From NCBI GenBank assembly GCA_965240325.2, contig OZ251228.1, positions 682,001-746,000 of the forward strand: a stretch of 64,000 nucleotides of DNA, given 5' to 3'. This DNA comes from Rebecca billardiae RCC1528 (lineage: Eukaryota; Haptophyta). Numbering within the stretch: position 1 is the stretch's first letter; the number at the start of each line of letters is the position of its first letter. Shown here one piece after another: positions 44,526 to 54,348 of the stretch. The notes beneath the pieces are model-generated. The model made no database searches. It was not told the DNA's origin and was given only the letters and a program-made list of their open reading frames with translations. Made by a program: the position numbers and the translations under genes.

Positions 44526-46058
44526 TTACCGGCTGCCCGTGTTAAGCAGCAAGAGTGCTGGCGCCCTGATGGGTCCGCCCAGCGCCGGGCCGCCGCTGCC
44601 GCTGCTGCTGCTGTTGTCGCCGCCGAGCTGCGCTCCGCCCGACGCCGAAGCCGCGGCGGCGGCGGCGGCTGCAGCGGCCGCAGCGGCGCCTTCGTCGATC
44701 CTCACCACCGTGCCCTTCACCCGCCTGCCCGCGCCCGCGGGCGCGCCGAGGCAGTTGAGCATGCCCAGCGGCAGCGTGGCCGGCTTGGCCCATCGCCGCC
44801 TCTGCGCGGCGCTGAGCGTGGCGGGCGCGGCGGCGGAGCCCCCGCCCGCCTGGGGCGGCACCAGCTCGACCGCCTCCGCGCAGTGGCACGGCTGCGCCCC
44901 GCCCCAGCCCGCGCGCAGCTCGACCGCCGTGGGCGGGCAGGTGCCGAGCTTCTCGCGCTGGCCAGGGACCGTGCACTCGGGCGGCGCCATGACCAGCTCG
45001 GAGCGCCCGGCCAGCCCTACTACGAGCTGCACCGAGTCGAAGCCGAGGCCGCGCGCGCACACGCCCAGCACGTTGTCGTTCATCCGCCCAAGGTGGTCGC
45101 GTGCCGAACGATTTTCCAGGCTGATTGTTGGCAGGCGGATGGATTCGGGTGGGCTACCGAGCTCAGGCGGGTATTGGAACATCCGGTGGTACCCCCGGGC
45201 AGCGCAGTACTTGGACGCCTCGCCCCGGTCGTGGAAGGCGAGCGTGCGGCCCACGTTCAGGTACGTGCCCGTCCCGCGCGGGTACGGCGGCAGCAGCAGC
45301 CAGAACCAGCAGCCGTACGCGATGCCCTCGGGCAGGTCCATCGCCTGACGGAGCACCTCCACCCAACTGCCGTTGGGCACGGCGTGGCGCAGCCGCCCGC
45401 GCGGCGTGTGCCACCGCAGCATTGCATACGGCTGCAGGCTCCTCCGGGGGTTGAGACGCGCGCGGATGTTTGCGTTCCCGTAGAGCGCCATGCTGCCCAG
45501 CACGGCGGCGGGCGGCTCGGCTGACGAGCCGTTGGCGCCGGAGGCGGGAAGGGGAGGCTGTGCCGGGAGCCTGACGGTGCCGGAGTGCAGGAGGCGCGGG
45601 TCCTTGCCGTGCAGCGCCGAGCGCTGCGGCAGCGTGAGGATCCGCTCAGCGTACATCGCGCGGCCGCCGTCGTACCAGCCGAGCCGCACGCACACGCCCA
45701 ACTCGCAGCGCGGCGCCGCGCCGTACTTGGGGCTGCCGCGCGTGGCGTGCACGCAGCGGGTGGACCAGGGCACGCGAAGCGCGCCGAGCGCGGCGGACGT
45801 TGGCAGCAGTAGCGCGCCCATCGTCGCCATGTCGAACGGGAGCGGCACCGAGCCGTTGTACACGCTGTGGAGCAGCGGGTACCAGGGCGACGCGCGCGTG
45901 CGCACGATCGGAAGCGCCGCAAACGCGTGCGCCGTCTCCGACGTGTTGCAGAAGCTGAAGCACGCGCATGCCGGCGGCACGAGCGCCGCGCCCGTCGCCA
46001 TGGCGCTCAGCCAGGCGCACGCGCACGCGAGCACGAGCCCGCTCGTCCTCGCATCCAT
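44526..46058 (-). CDS. Secreted or luminal protein of unknown function (510 aa)
   Basis: I do not recognise the family. The ATG at 46058 is preferred because it puts a signal peptide at the N-terminus (MDARTSGLVLACACAWLSAM, then ATGAALVPP); upstream Met codons in the same frame add basic residues that would spoil it. The mature part is Cys-containing, has several N-glycosylation sequons (NTS, NGS, NRS), and a conserved-looking core (GIAYGCWFWLLLPPYPRGTG followed by TYLNVGRTLAFHD). Near the C-terminus are an Ala run (about 13) and a Ser/Gly run, then a short hydrophobic end (APALLLLNTGSR). The gene is intronless. Extracellular or scale/coat use in an alga is possible but not shown. Confidence 0.7.
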   Translation of the reverse strand: MDARTSGLVLACACAWLSAMATGAALVPPACACFSFCNTSETAHAFAALPIVRTRASPWYPLLHSVYNGSVPLPFDMATMGALLLPTSAALGALRVPWSTRCVHATRGSPKYGAAPRCELGVCVRLGWYDGGRAMYAERILTLPQRSALHGKDPRLLHSGTVRLPAQPPLPASGANGSSAEPPAAVLGSMALYGNANIRARLNPRRSLQPYAMLRWHTPRGRLRHAVPNGSWVEVLRQAMDLPEGIAYGCWFWLLLPPYPRGTGTYLNVGRTLAFHDRGEASKYCAARGYHRMFQYPPELGSPPESIRLPTISLENRSARDHLGRMNDNVLGVCARGLGFDSVQLVVGLAGRSELVMAPPECTVPGQREKLGTCPPTAVELRAGWGGAQPCHCAEAVELVPPQAGGGSAAAPATLSAAQRRRWAKPATLPLGMLNCLGAPAGAGRRVKGTVVRIDEGAAAAAAAAAAAAASASGGAQLGGDNSSSSGSGGPALGGPIRAPALLLLNTGSR

Positions 46059-46223
46059 CGTCAGCGGGAGACGACGACGACGAGCGCTCGCGCGAGCGTC
46101 TTGCATCACGCATGCGCGAGCAGGATGGATGGAGCGCCGTGCTCCCTTTGGCAGCGGGTCGCTCTGCAGCTGGCGGTGACTGGATCCGCTCGTCGTCCGG
46201 TCGCCCGGCGTGCGGTTAGGCGT

Positions 46224-46344
46224 ATAACCGCGCGCGCGTCGCGCTCCTTCTGGCGATCCGGTGTTTACGATAGGCGGATGCAGGGGTTGCCTGGGGCCGC
46301 CAGTCGCCACGGGGGGGGGCAGGGCGGCGAGGCAGCGCCCGCCC
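46224..46344 (+). repeat. 121-bp dispersed repeat, copy 1
   Basis: Identical or nearly so to 46890-47010. It contains TAACCGCGCGCGCGTCGCGC and GGTGTTTACGATAGGCGG. This copy lies about 165 bp upstream of the secreted-protein gene. Confidence 0.9.
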
Positions 46345-46427
46345 GGCAGCACATCGCCCCCCCCGTGGACGCTGACTCAAGCCGCACCCACCCCAGCGCG
46401 GCGATCCCACGCCAGGGAGGGCGGGCG

Positions 46428-46889
46428 GGAGGCGGAGGAGCGCCGCTGGCTGTCCGTGAGTGTGCCGGCGCCGCCGCGGCCTGCCGCCCGGGGGCCCCGG
46501 GCCCGGGCGGGGCCGCTGTGCTCAGGCGTCGGCCGGGGCAGGGTGCGCCGGGGGGCAGTCGCGGCGGAAGCGGTCGGCTGCACGACGTGGGCTGCCCTGA
46601 CCGGCCCCGAAGGTGCGCCTGTCACGCCGAGGGTCGGCCCTCCTGCAGGTACGCTCACTTTCCGCTTGGTACCCGCGCCGCAAAGGCGAGCTGCTTCCGA
46701 CTCACATCTCGTCACCGTGCGGTCACTCCGGCGATGCCGCTGCGAGCGCCGAGCCCGCGTCCGGCCAGGTATACGCCCACCTAGCGGGGAGGGGCACGGG
46801 CGGCGGCGGAGCAGCGACGCGGCAGTCATAACGCGATAACCGCCGCGGACTGCCAAACCCACCACTCCCGTCGCGTCGGCCATCGCCCC
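46428..46889 (+). repeat. 462-bp direct repeat, left copy
   Basis: Matches 50379-50840 (offset 3951) with the same peptides in the frames compared, so it is nearly identical. The ends are GGAGGCGG and CATCGCCCC, with no TG/CA. Its last base abuts the second copy of the 121-bp repeat. Confidence 0.93.
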
Positions 46890-47010
46890 ATAACCGCGCG
46901 CGCGTCGCGCTCCTTCTGGCGATCCGGTGTTTACGATAGGCGGATGCAGGGGTTGCCTGGGGCCGCCAGTCGCCACGGGGGGGGGCAGGGCGGCGAGGCA
47001 GCGCCCGCCC
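46890..47010 (+). repeat. 121-bp dispersed repeat, copy 2
   Basis: Second copy of 46224-46344, joined directly to the end of the 462-bp repeat. Confidence 0.9.
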
Positions 47011-48202
47011 AAAGAGGCGCAGCGCCAGGCGCCACGCCGGCGTGGCCGGCGTCGGCCGGCGCGGCCGAGGCCAGGCCCGGCCCCGACCCCCAGAGGCGCA
47101 GCGCCCTGCCCACCACCACGCCGCACGCCGCCGGTGTGAGGCCGCGGAGCGGCGGACTGGGTGCCCCCCCCCCCTCCCCCCCAGCGCTCAGCCCCTGCCA
47201 GAGGTCGCCGAGAGCCCGCAGCGACCGGCGGACCACAGGACCACTGGCGTAACCCGCCCGTCGTCGCGCGCCGGCACAGGCCAGGCGAAGCGCTGCAGGT
47301 GACCCGCAGGCCACGCCGTCCACTTGCCCGACGAAACCGCCCAGCAGCACGCGCGCACCGCCGCCGCCGCCGCCGGCCGGCGAGAGCGCATGCGCCCGAG
47401 CCGTCGCGGAACACACCCGAGCCGACATGAGGCGCAGGTATCGACGTCGGCTTGCCGACAACGTCGTCAACCACGCGCCTGCAGACCGCACGAGCGCCCG
47501 TGAAAGCGCGCCGAAAAGGGGCGTGCGAGGTGACGCGCACGGTGCGCGAATGGTGATGGCCGTGCGGCGCACGAATGACGATCGGTGCGCGCGCACGATG
47601 AGCGGTGCACGCGCGGGCGGATCGGAGCGCGCGCATGATAAACGGCGCATGATACTCGGCGCGCGCGCATGACGGCGCGCGCGCATGATGATCGGCGCTG
47701 GTCGGTGCGCGCGCATGATGATCGTCACGCGATGATCGGCGCGCGCGCATGACCATGCGCGCGCGTGACGAATTCGCCGCAACGGCTCGCGCGAGAGGCA
47801 CAAGGCGATTGACGATGAACGCGACCACGTTCGAGCGCTCGAGCGAAGCAGGAGGTGATGAGTGAGGAAGATGGCACAGGAATGGGAGAGGAACGCGTGG
47901 CGCGTGGCGGGAAGGGCCAGGCACGCTCGGCGTGAGGAAAGGAACGCGCGTAGAAACGGAACGGAACGGAAAGCAGCGGTTCGAGCGATAGACAGGAGGT
48001 GATTGACGACGATGAGCGCGTGCGCGCTCGAGCGACGCAGAAGGTGACGAGCGAGGAAGACCAAGGCCAGGTGAAAGCGCCGCAGGTGGCCAGCGGGCCA
48101 CGTCGCTTTTCGCGCCCGAAAACGCCCAGCAGCGCGCGCGCCCCGCTGCAGTGGCAGCCGACCGGCGAGAGCTGCATCCGCCAGAGCCGCCACGCGGCGC
48201 AG
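47011..48202. other. Low-complexity, gene-free DNA
   Basis: A minus frame stays open for much of 46377-48269, but it reads as repetitive Arg/His/Ala stretches built on GCGCGCATGATGATCGGCGC units (47600-47760). A diverged relative of the next tandem repeat lies around 47424-47580. No gene is supported. Confidence 0.6.
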
Positions 48203-48530
48203 GTATCAACGCCGGCCCGCCGACAACGTCGTCCCCGACACCCCGGCCACAGACACCACGTACACCCATGTAAGCGCGCCGAAAGGTGCGCGCGAGGATG
48301 GCGCACTCGGCACCCGAATGATGATGATGGTTGCGCGGAGCACGAATGATGATCGGCGCGCGCGGGTATCAACGCCAGCCCGCCGACGACGTCGTCCCCC
48401 ACGCCCCGGCCACAGACACCACGTACGCCCATGTAAGCGCGCCGAAAGGTGTGTGCGATGATGGCACGCTCGGCACCCGGATGATGATGCGATGGTTACG
48501 CTGAGCACGAAGTGATGATCGGCGCGCGCA
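48203..48530 (+). repeat. Two tandem 163-bp units
   Basis: GTATCAACGCC(G/A)GCCCGCC starts at 48203 and 48366, followed in both by the same CGTCGTCCCC, CCACAGACACCACGTAC and GTAAGCGCGCCGAAAGGTG blocks. Confidence 0.85.
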
Positions 48531-48607
48531 CATGATGATGATCGGCGCGCGCGCATGAGAAGACAGGTGCGAGTGACGCGCGGAGAAGATGCGCGCGGAG
48601 ACGATAG

Positions 48608-49222
48608 GCGCGGAGGACATAGGCGCAAGTAACGCGCGGAGGAGATAGGCGCAAGTAACGCGCGGAGAAGATAGGCGCAAGTAACGCGCGGAGAAGATAT
48701 AGTAGGCGCAAGTAACGCGCGGAGACAGGCGCAAGTAACGCGCGGAGAAGATAGGCGCAAGTAAACGCGCGGAGAAGATATAGTAGGCGCAAGTAACGCG
48801 CGGAGACAGGCGCAAGTAACGCGCGGAGAAGATAGGCGCAAGTAACGCGCGGAGAAGATATAGTAGGCGCAAGTAACGCGCGGAGACAGGCGCAAGTAAC
48901 GCGCGGAGAAGATAGGCGCAAGTAAACGCGCGGAGAAGATATAGTAGGCGCAAGTAACGCGCGGAGACAGGCGCAAGTAACGCGCGGAGAAGTAGATAGT
49001 ATAGGCGCAAGTAACGCGCGGAGGAGGTATAGGCGCAAGTGACGCGCGGAGACAGGCGCAAGTAACGCGTGGGGAAGTAGATATAGTAGGCGCAAGTAAC
49101 GCGCGGAGAAGTAGATAGGCGCAAGTGACGCGCGGAGACAGGCGCAAGTAACGCGCGGAGAAGTAGATAGTAGGCGCAAGTAACGCGCGGAGATGAGATA
49201 GGCGCAAGTGACGCGCGGAGAA
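48608..49222 (+). repeat. Satellite of 22 GGCGCAAGTRACGCGCGG units
   Basis: I counted 22 copies of the core, spaced by short GAGAAGATA or GAGACA linkers. Between about 48723 and 48970 they form a higher-order repeat of about 80 bp (three cores per unit), marked by recurring GAGACAGG. Linker lengths vary, so no coding frame is conserved. Confidence 0.92.
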
Positions 49223-49273
49223 GATAGGGTGCGCACACGATGATCGGCGCATGATGATCGGCGCGCGCGCGAG

Positions 49274-49352
49274 GGATAGACAGATAGACAGATAGACAGA
49301 TAGACAGATAGACAGATAGACAGATAGATAGACAGATAGATAGACAGATAGA
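49274..49352 (+). repeat. GATAGACA microsatellite
   Basis: Imperfect run of GATAGACA units with some GATAGATAGACA variants. Confidence 0.95.
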
Positions 49353-50378
49353 CGCGCGAGTGAGCGACGGCGAGCTGTAGAGAAGGGTGAGTCGTGCGGC
49401 GGCGAGTGGCGGCGGCGTGCTTGCAGCGCGGCAGCGGCGTGCGGCGAGCGCGAACACGCGGAGCGCGCGCGGCTCCGCTGTTGCGCCCCGAGGGGCCCGC
49501 GCCGAAGAAGCGCGCTCGCTCGAGCGGGGGGCAGATCGAAGGTGATGAAGCGCGCGGTTCCGCTCAAGCGAAGTAGAAGGTGATGAGCGACGAGTGTGCC
49601 CGACGGACGACAGCGCAACGACACCTCACGCGCCGCCCCGCCGGCCGCCCAACAGATGGCCGAGAACGGGACGCCGAAGTAGCATGTGTGCGCTCACTGC
49701 CCGCGCCGCCGACATGCGCTCCAGCTCGGACGAAGGGCAGAAGGTGTTGTTGAGCGCGCCCCCGCGAGCGCGCAGCAGCTGGTGAGGAGCGTGTTGTTGA
49801 GTACGCCCCCGCGAGCGCGCAGCAGCTGGTGAGGAGCGTGGAGCGTGCCCGACACACGCCCGCTGGCGCCGCCCCGCCGTGCGCCCAGCCGCCGGACGCT
49901 GCCGATGGACGCAGAAGCAGCATGGATGCGCACGAGTCTCGTCCAGCGCCAAAATGCGCTCGCGCGCGAGCGAGGCAGACAGCGCCGAGCGCGCCCACGC
50001 TCGAGCGAAGCAGGTGGAGATGAGCGAGGAGCGCGCACGACGGACGGCAGCGCACCGGCACCTCACTTACCACCCCGATGTGCGTCCCCGATGTGCGCCC
50101 GGCCACCGGACGCCTCAGAAGGACACCCAGCACAAGCGTGGTCGCGCACGAGCGGATGAGAGAAGCAGAAGGCGCTGAGCGTTCCCCTCGAGTAAAGCAG
50201 TGGGCCATGAGGAGGAGGGAGCACGACGGACGGCAGTGCCCAGCACCTCGCGCTCCGCCTCGCAGTGCGCACGACCGTCGGATGCCGCCGCAGAAGGACG
50301 CCGAAGCAGCATCGTGAGAGTTCGAGCGTGATGCACGCGCACCACGCCAGGGGGGGACAACGAGGAACGGGGAGCGAA
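49353..50378. other. Diverged repeats, no supported gene
   Basis: Segments at about 49560-49720, 49980-50130 and 50160-50300 are related (GACGGACGGCAGC, GATGAGCGA and similar blocks). A 45-bp unit containing GAGCGCGCAGCAGCTGGTGA is duplicated in tandem at 49755-49845. A long minus frame over this stretch reflects the repeats. Confidence 0.55.
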
Positions 50379-50840
50379 GGAGGCGGAGGAGCGCCGCTGG
50401 CTGTCCGTGAGTGTGCCGGCGCCGCCGCGGCCTGCCGCCCGGGGGCCCCGGGCCCGGGCGGGGCCGCTGTGCTCAGGCGTCGGCCGGGGCAGGGTGCGCC
50501 GGGGGGCAGTCGCGGCGGAAGCGGTCGGCTGCACGACGTGGGCTGCCCTGACCGGCCCCGAAGGTGCGCCTGTCACGCCGAGGGTCGGCCCTCCTGCAGG
50601 TACGCTCACTTTCCGCTTGGTACCCGCGCCGCAAAGGCGAGCTGCTTCCGACTCACATCTCGTCACCGTGCGGTCACTCCGGCGATGCCGCTGCGAGCGC
50701 CGAGCCCGCGTCCGGCCAGGTATACGCCCACCTAGCGGGGAGGGGCACGGGCGGCGGCGGAGCAGCGACGCGGCAGTCATAACGCGATAACCGCCGCGGA
50801 CTGCCAAACCCACCACTCCCGTCGCGTCGGCCATCGCCCC
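50379..50840 (+). repeat. 462-bp direct repeat, right copy
   Basis: Copy of 46428-46889. It ends 137 bp before the SLC25 start codon, so it may supply promoter sequence for that gene; this is inferred from position only. Confidence 0.9.
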
Positions 50841-50977
50841 GAATCTGGAATCTGAATAATCCTCTACCGGACACGCTCGTGTACTCGGCTACTTATCTCG
50901 CGCGGTTTGGTGCAGGGCTGGCGCGCGGCGGCACGTCGGCGCCGAGGACGCGCGCGCGCAGTCCCACCGCCGGCGCC

Positions 50978-51889
50978 ATGGCGATCCGACGGAACAAGTC
51001 GGCCACCTTCGACGAGCTCGACAAGCCGCGCTTCTTCGCCTCGGGCGCCGCGCTGTACACGGGGATGACCACCGTCCTGTACCCCCTGCACACGATGAAA
51101 ACGCGCTCGCAGGCGCAAGGGCTCGCGAGTGCGGCCACGCCACCGGCGAGGAGTGGCGTGCTGCACTATTTCGCCGGGTGGCCGACGGTGATCGCGGGCG
51201 CCGTGCCCGCGAGGATCGGCTACATCCTCGCGCTCGAGACGGGCTCGCTGTACTCCTCCCGCTGGGCGCGAGACGGTGGGATGAGTGCTGAGAGCGCTGC
51301 CACGCTTGGCGGCGCGCTCGGCGGCGCGTCGGCCGCTCTCACCTCGATGTTCCTGTTCACCCCGTTCGACGTGGTGTCTCAGCGTCAGATCGTCGACCCT
51401 GCGAAGGCGCGCCAGCCCGCGCTCTCCATCGCCCGCAGCATCGCCGCCGCGGAGGGCGCGGCTGGGCTCTATCGGGGCTTCAGCATTACCGCGATGACTT
51501 ACCTGCCCTCGTCCGCGCTGTGGTGGGGCACGTTCAAGGCGGCGCACGAGGTGGCGGAGCAGAGCGCGCCCGAGTGGGCGCCCGTGTACATCGACGCGAT
51601 CGCCGGCGCCGTCGCCGGCGCCGTCACCGCCGCACTCACCTCGCCGCTGGACACGATCAAGACGCGCACGCAGGTGCAGGCCAAGCGCAGCGCCGCCACC
51701 TTCATGCACGTCGCGCTCGAGCTGTGGCGCTCGGGCGGCGTCGCGGGGCTGTGGCGCGGCGTGCCGTACCGCTGCGCGCACACAGTCGTGTGGGGTACGA
51801 GCATGATCATCCTCTACGAAAAGCTCAAGCGATGGGCGAGGAAGCCGGCGATCCCAGCAGCGTCGCAGAAGACACAGGCAACACAATAG
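50978..51889 (+). CDS. Mitochondrial carrier family protein, SLC25A44-like (303 aa)
   Basis: Six-helix inner-membrane exchanger with three repeats. The opening LDKPRFFASGAALYTGMTTV and YPLHTMKTRSQAQG resembles SLC25A44 (branched-chain amino acid carrier) and its plant homologues, as does the second repeat (YRGFSITAMTYLPSSALWWG). The carrier signatures read PLHTMK, PFDVVS and PLDTIK. The first has His where the acidic residue is normal, and the second lacks the basic residue. Start: ATG at 50978 (GCCATGG context, MAIRRNKS); the frame continues upstream without ATG. Intronless. The length suits a single carrier. The substrate is inferred from resemblance only. Confidence 0.82.
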   Translation: MAIRRNKSATFDELDKPRFFASGAALYTGMTTVLYPLHTMKTRSQAQGLASAATPPARSGVLHYFAGWPTVIAGAVPARIGYILALETGSLYSSRWARDGGMSAESAATLGGALGGASAALTSMFLFTPFDVVSQRQIVDPAKARQPALSIARSIAAAEGAAGLYRGFSITAMTYLPSSALWWGTFKAAHEVAEQSAPEWAPVYIDAIAGAVAGAVTAALTSPLDTIKTRTQVQAKRSAATFMHVALELWRSGGVAGLWRGVPYRCAHTVVWGTSMIILYEKLKRWARKPAIPAASQKTQATQ

Positions 51890-52387
51890 CAGTATCGTGA
51901 CTTGGCAATATTGCATGTGCTGTACACGTGCTGGTGCGGCACTGATGCGACAGTTTAAATTCCCCTTTATAACGGGCTCCGGGTGATCAGGCTGGCGGCC
52001 GAAGCCTCCACGGCTCCAGCCCTACCCTGGCCAGCCCCGCCCGCTCTGTGCTGTCGAACGTGGGGCACGCACTCGGTCTGCCCGAAGCGCCCCGCCGGCA
52101 CTTCACCACTTGTGACTTGGCTGCTACTCGTAGTAACTACGGATGATGAGCAGCTTAATAATAAGCAGCTCAGGGGTAGTAATTATTATTAATCGTCGTC
52201 ATATATGTCGTATATATATAGCGACGCGAAGTGCCGCGAACGCGGCATGAAAAAAAATCCCCCGCATCCCCACTGGGCGCCGGGCGGAAGTGCGGACGGG
52301 TTACGGTAACGCCGAAAATCGATTTCTTTACTGTGATATAGCAATATAGCTACGTACAGGATTGAATATGCTGAGTGAAGTATATAT
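51890..52387. other. Intergenic, AT-rich to the right
   Basis: It contains 51969-52038, the inverted relative of 44311-44405. 52130-52390 is unusually AT-rich with TATATA runs next to the E-family terminus. No gene was seen. Confidence 0.6.
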
Positions 52388-53399
52388 ATGACCGCGTTCC
52401 GCGGTCTTTTTCCGTAGAACGAACGTAGTTCGGGGCCCGCGGCGCACCCTCCGTCGGCTGCTGTGTCAGTCTGACATGTGTAACAGTTCGCCTGAGCTGC
52501 CACCGCCAACTCAGTCACTGCCGCCCACCGGGCCGGCGGGCCGAGGACTGTCGCCGCGGGTCCGCGGGCCGCCGCGGGGACTAGCGGCCGGCGCGCGCGC
52601 GCAGGCAGGACGAGAGGCGCTGGCGCGGCGCGAGCCGGCGCGTGCGCGCGAGCGGGCGCACCTGCTTGAGGTACTCGCCCTGCGCCATGCGCTCGACGAC
52701 GGGCCGCTGGTCGCTCGTGCCGGCAGAGCGAGAGCGCGCGCCACTGCTGGCCCCGGCCTGCCGGCTGCGCAGCCTCGCACCGAGACCGACCGAGCGGAGC
52801 TCGGGGCGGTGGAACGAGGCGAGCGGCGCGTCGCGCCTGCCGCCGCGCGTGCGCGCCTGCTCCACCGCGCCGCCGTGCTCGCCCGCCGCCTCCTCCGCCG
52901 CGTCGGCCTCGAAGACGGCGGCTGCCAGCGGCAGGCTGAGCCGCGCGCCGGCTCACTCACACTGTGAGTCACACCCGCGGTCGCCTCGACGGCCAACTAT
53001 CCACAGCTGCTCGAGCTGCTGGAGGGCGCCGCGACGATGGCGGCGCGGGCGCCCAGCGCGTCCGTTGCCGCGTCGCTCAGCTCGTCGAGCTCGGCGCCGC
53101 ACTTCGCCAGCTTGGCGCCTAGCGCCTCCGCGTGTCACGTGCTCGTGCACGTCAGCCTGCTGATACGCCGCCGCCTATCGGCACTTCTGGCATCTGCGCG
53201 CGCAGCTGCTGCAGCTCGACGGCGGAGTCGTCGCGGCTGGCGGCGAGGGTGCGCACCGCGTCGATTGCCGAGGCCTGCAGCCCGGTGATCGCCGCGTCGA
53301 CGCGCGCGGCGATTTCCCCACGCAGCTCCTCGCGCCACGTGGCCGCCGCTCGCGTGGCAGGCAGCTGGGCACCGCTGCGCGACCCGGAACCGGCGCGCG

Positions 53400-53969
53400 T
53401 TTCACTGATGCTCCTGCTCGTCCTCACGCTGCTGCACCTCCGCGCCGCCGTCGACCGAGTTGAGGAGGAGCTCGCGCTCGGCGTCGAGGCGCGAGCTCGC
53501 GTGCTCGAGCTCGCCCTTCAGCCGCGCGAGCTCCGGGCGCATCCGGCTCATCAGCTCTGCCGCGCCCGCTCGCTCGCAGCGGCGCGCTCTGCTCCGGGCG
53601 GCGAGCGACGAGCTCGCGTGCTGCGGACTCGGCTCGCCCTTGCGCGCTGCTCCTCGAGTGACGAACGCCTGCGGGGCACGAACGAAAGTCGGTGATCAAC
53701 CGCGCAGCGCCACCGCTGCCGAGTGCGCCCTCCGCCGCCAGCACCTTGCGGACCTGGCCAAGGAGCTGCTTGATCGCTTTTGTTGACACGCCGTACTCGC
53801 TCGCGGCGCCGGGGATGGTCTGCTTGTGCCTGGCGACGGAGATGGCGGCAGCGGTGCTCTGGAACGTGGTGTTGTTCACCCGCGTCACCGTCCTCGAGTC
53901 GAGCAGCGCGTTCAATACGCGGCGAACGTAGTCCTGGTCGGCGTCGCCGGTCGAGGTGCTGCTTGCCAT
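53400..53969 (-). CDS. HTH-like and coiled-coil protein of E element, fragmentary
   Basis: The ATG at 53969 opens MASSTSTGDADQDYVRRVLN, followed by a helix-turn-helix-like stretch (QTIPGAASEYGVSTKAIKQL) that resembles the recognition part of Psq/HTH domains seen in transposon proteins. After about residue 90 the plausible frame changes to a coiled coil (SRMRPELARLKGELEHASSR, then LDAERELLLNSVDGG). Further leftwards come ELRGEIAARVDAAITGLQAS (53150-53330), DELSDAATDALGAR (about 53080) and EQARTRGGRRDAPLASF (about 52850). Whether introns or decay separate these pieces I cannot tell. DNA binding is inferred; there is no DDE or other catalytic motif. Confidence 0.45.
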
Positions 53970-54348
53970 CGCCCCCCACCCACGTGCGATCGGGCCCACC
54001 TCTGTTGTTTTGCGTCGGTGACGGGGCCGCGACGACTTGACGCGAGCATCTTCAATAATCTATGATCATCTCAGGGTTACTACGTGAAGCGGTAGAATAG
54101 AATTTCATTTACGAGCATTGATACGACGCGGTGCAACGTGAAGCGGTTTTTTTTAAGATACGACGCGGTCTAATGACCCATTGTTCATACATGTACATGA
54201 ATGGGTCGTCATAAACGGCGGGCGGCTCATTTATGACCAGACCGGGCCCTGGGTGATTGATGATCAGAACCCGCAAAAGCTAGCGGCAGTCCAGCACACA
54301 AGTAATGAATTAATAACAAGCGCAGTCCAGCACACAAGTAATGAACGA

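Noticed and set aside
46377-48269. Minus-strand open frame of 630 aa
   Set aside because: It runs through the 462-bp repeat, the 121-bp repeat and low-complexity DNA and reads as repeated Arg/His/Ala motifs with no family pattern.
48608-49222. Possible CRISPR array
   Set aside because: Spacers are short and repetitive rather than unique, no cas genes exist, and the host is eukaryotic.
46428-50840. 462-bp direct repeats as LTRs of a third retrotransposon
   Set aside because: The ends are GG...CC instead of TG...CA, there is no target duplication, and the interior has no gag or pol.
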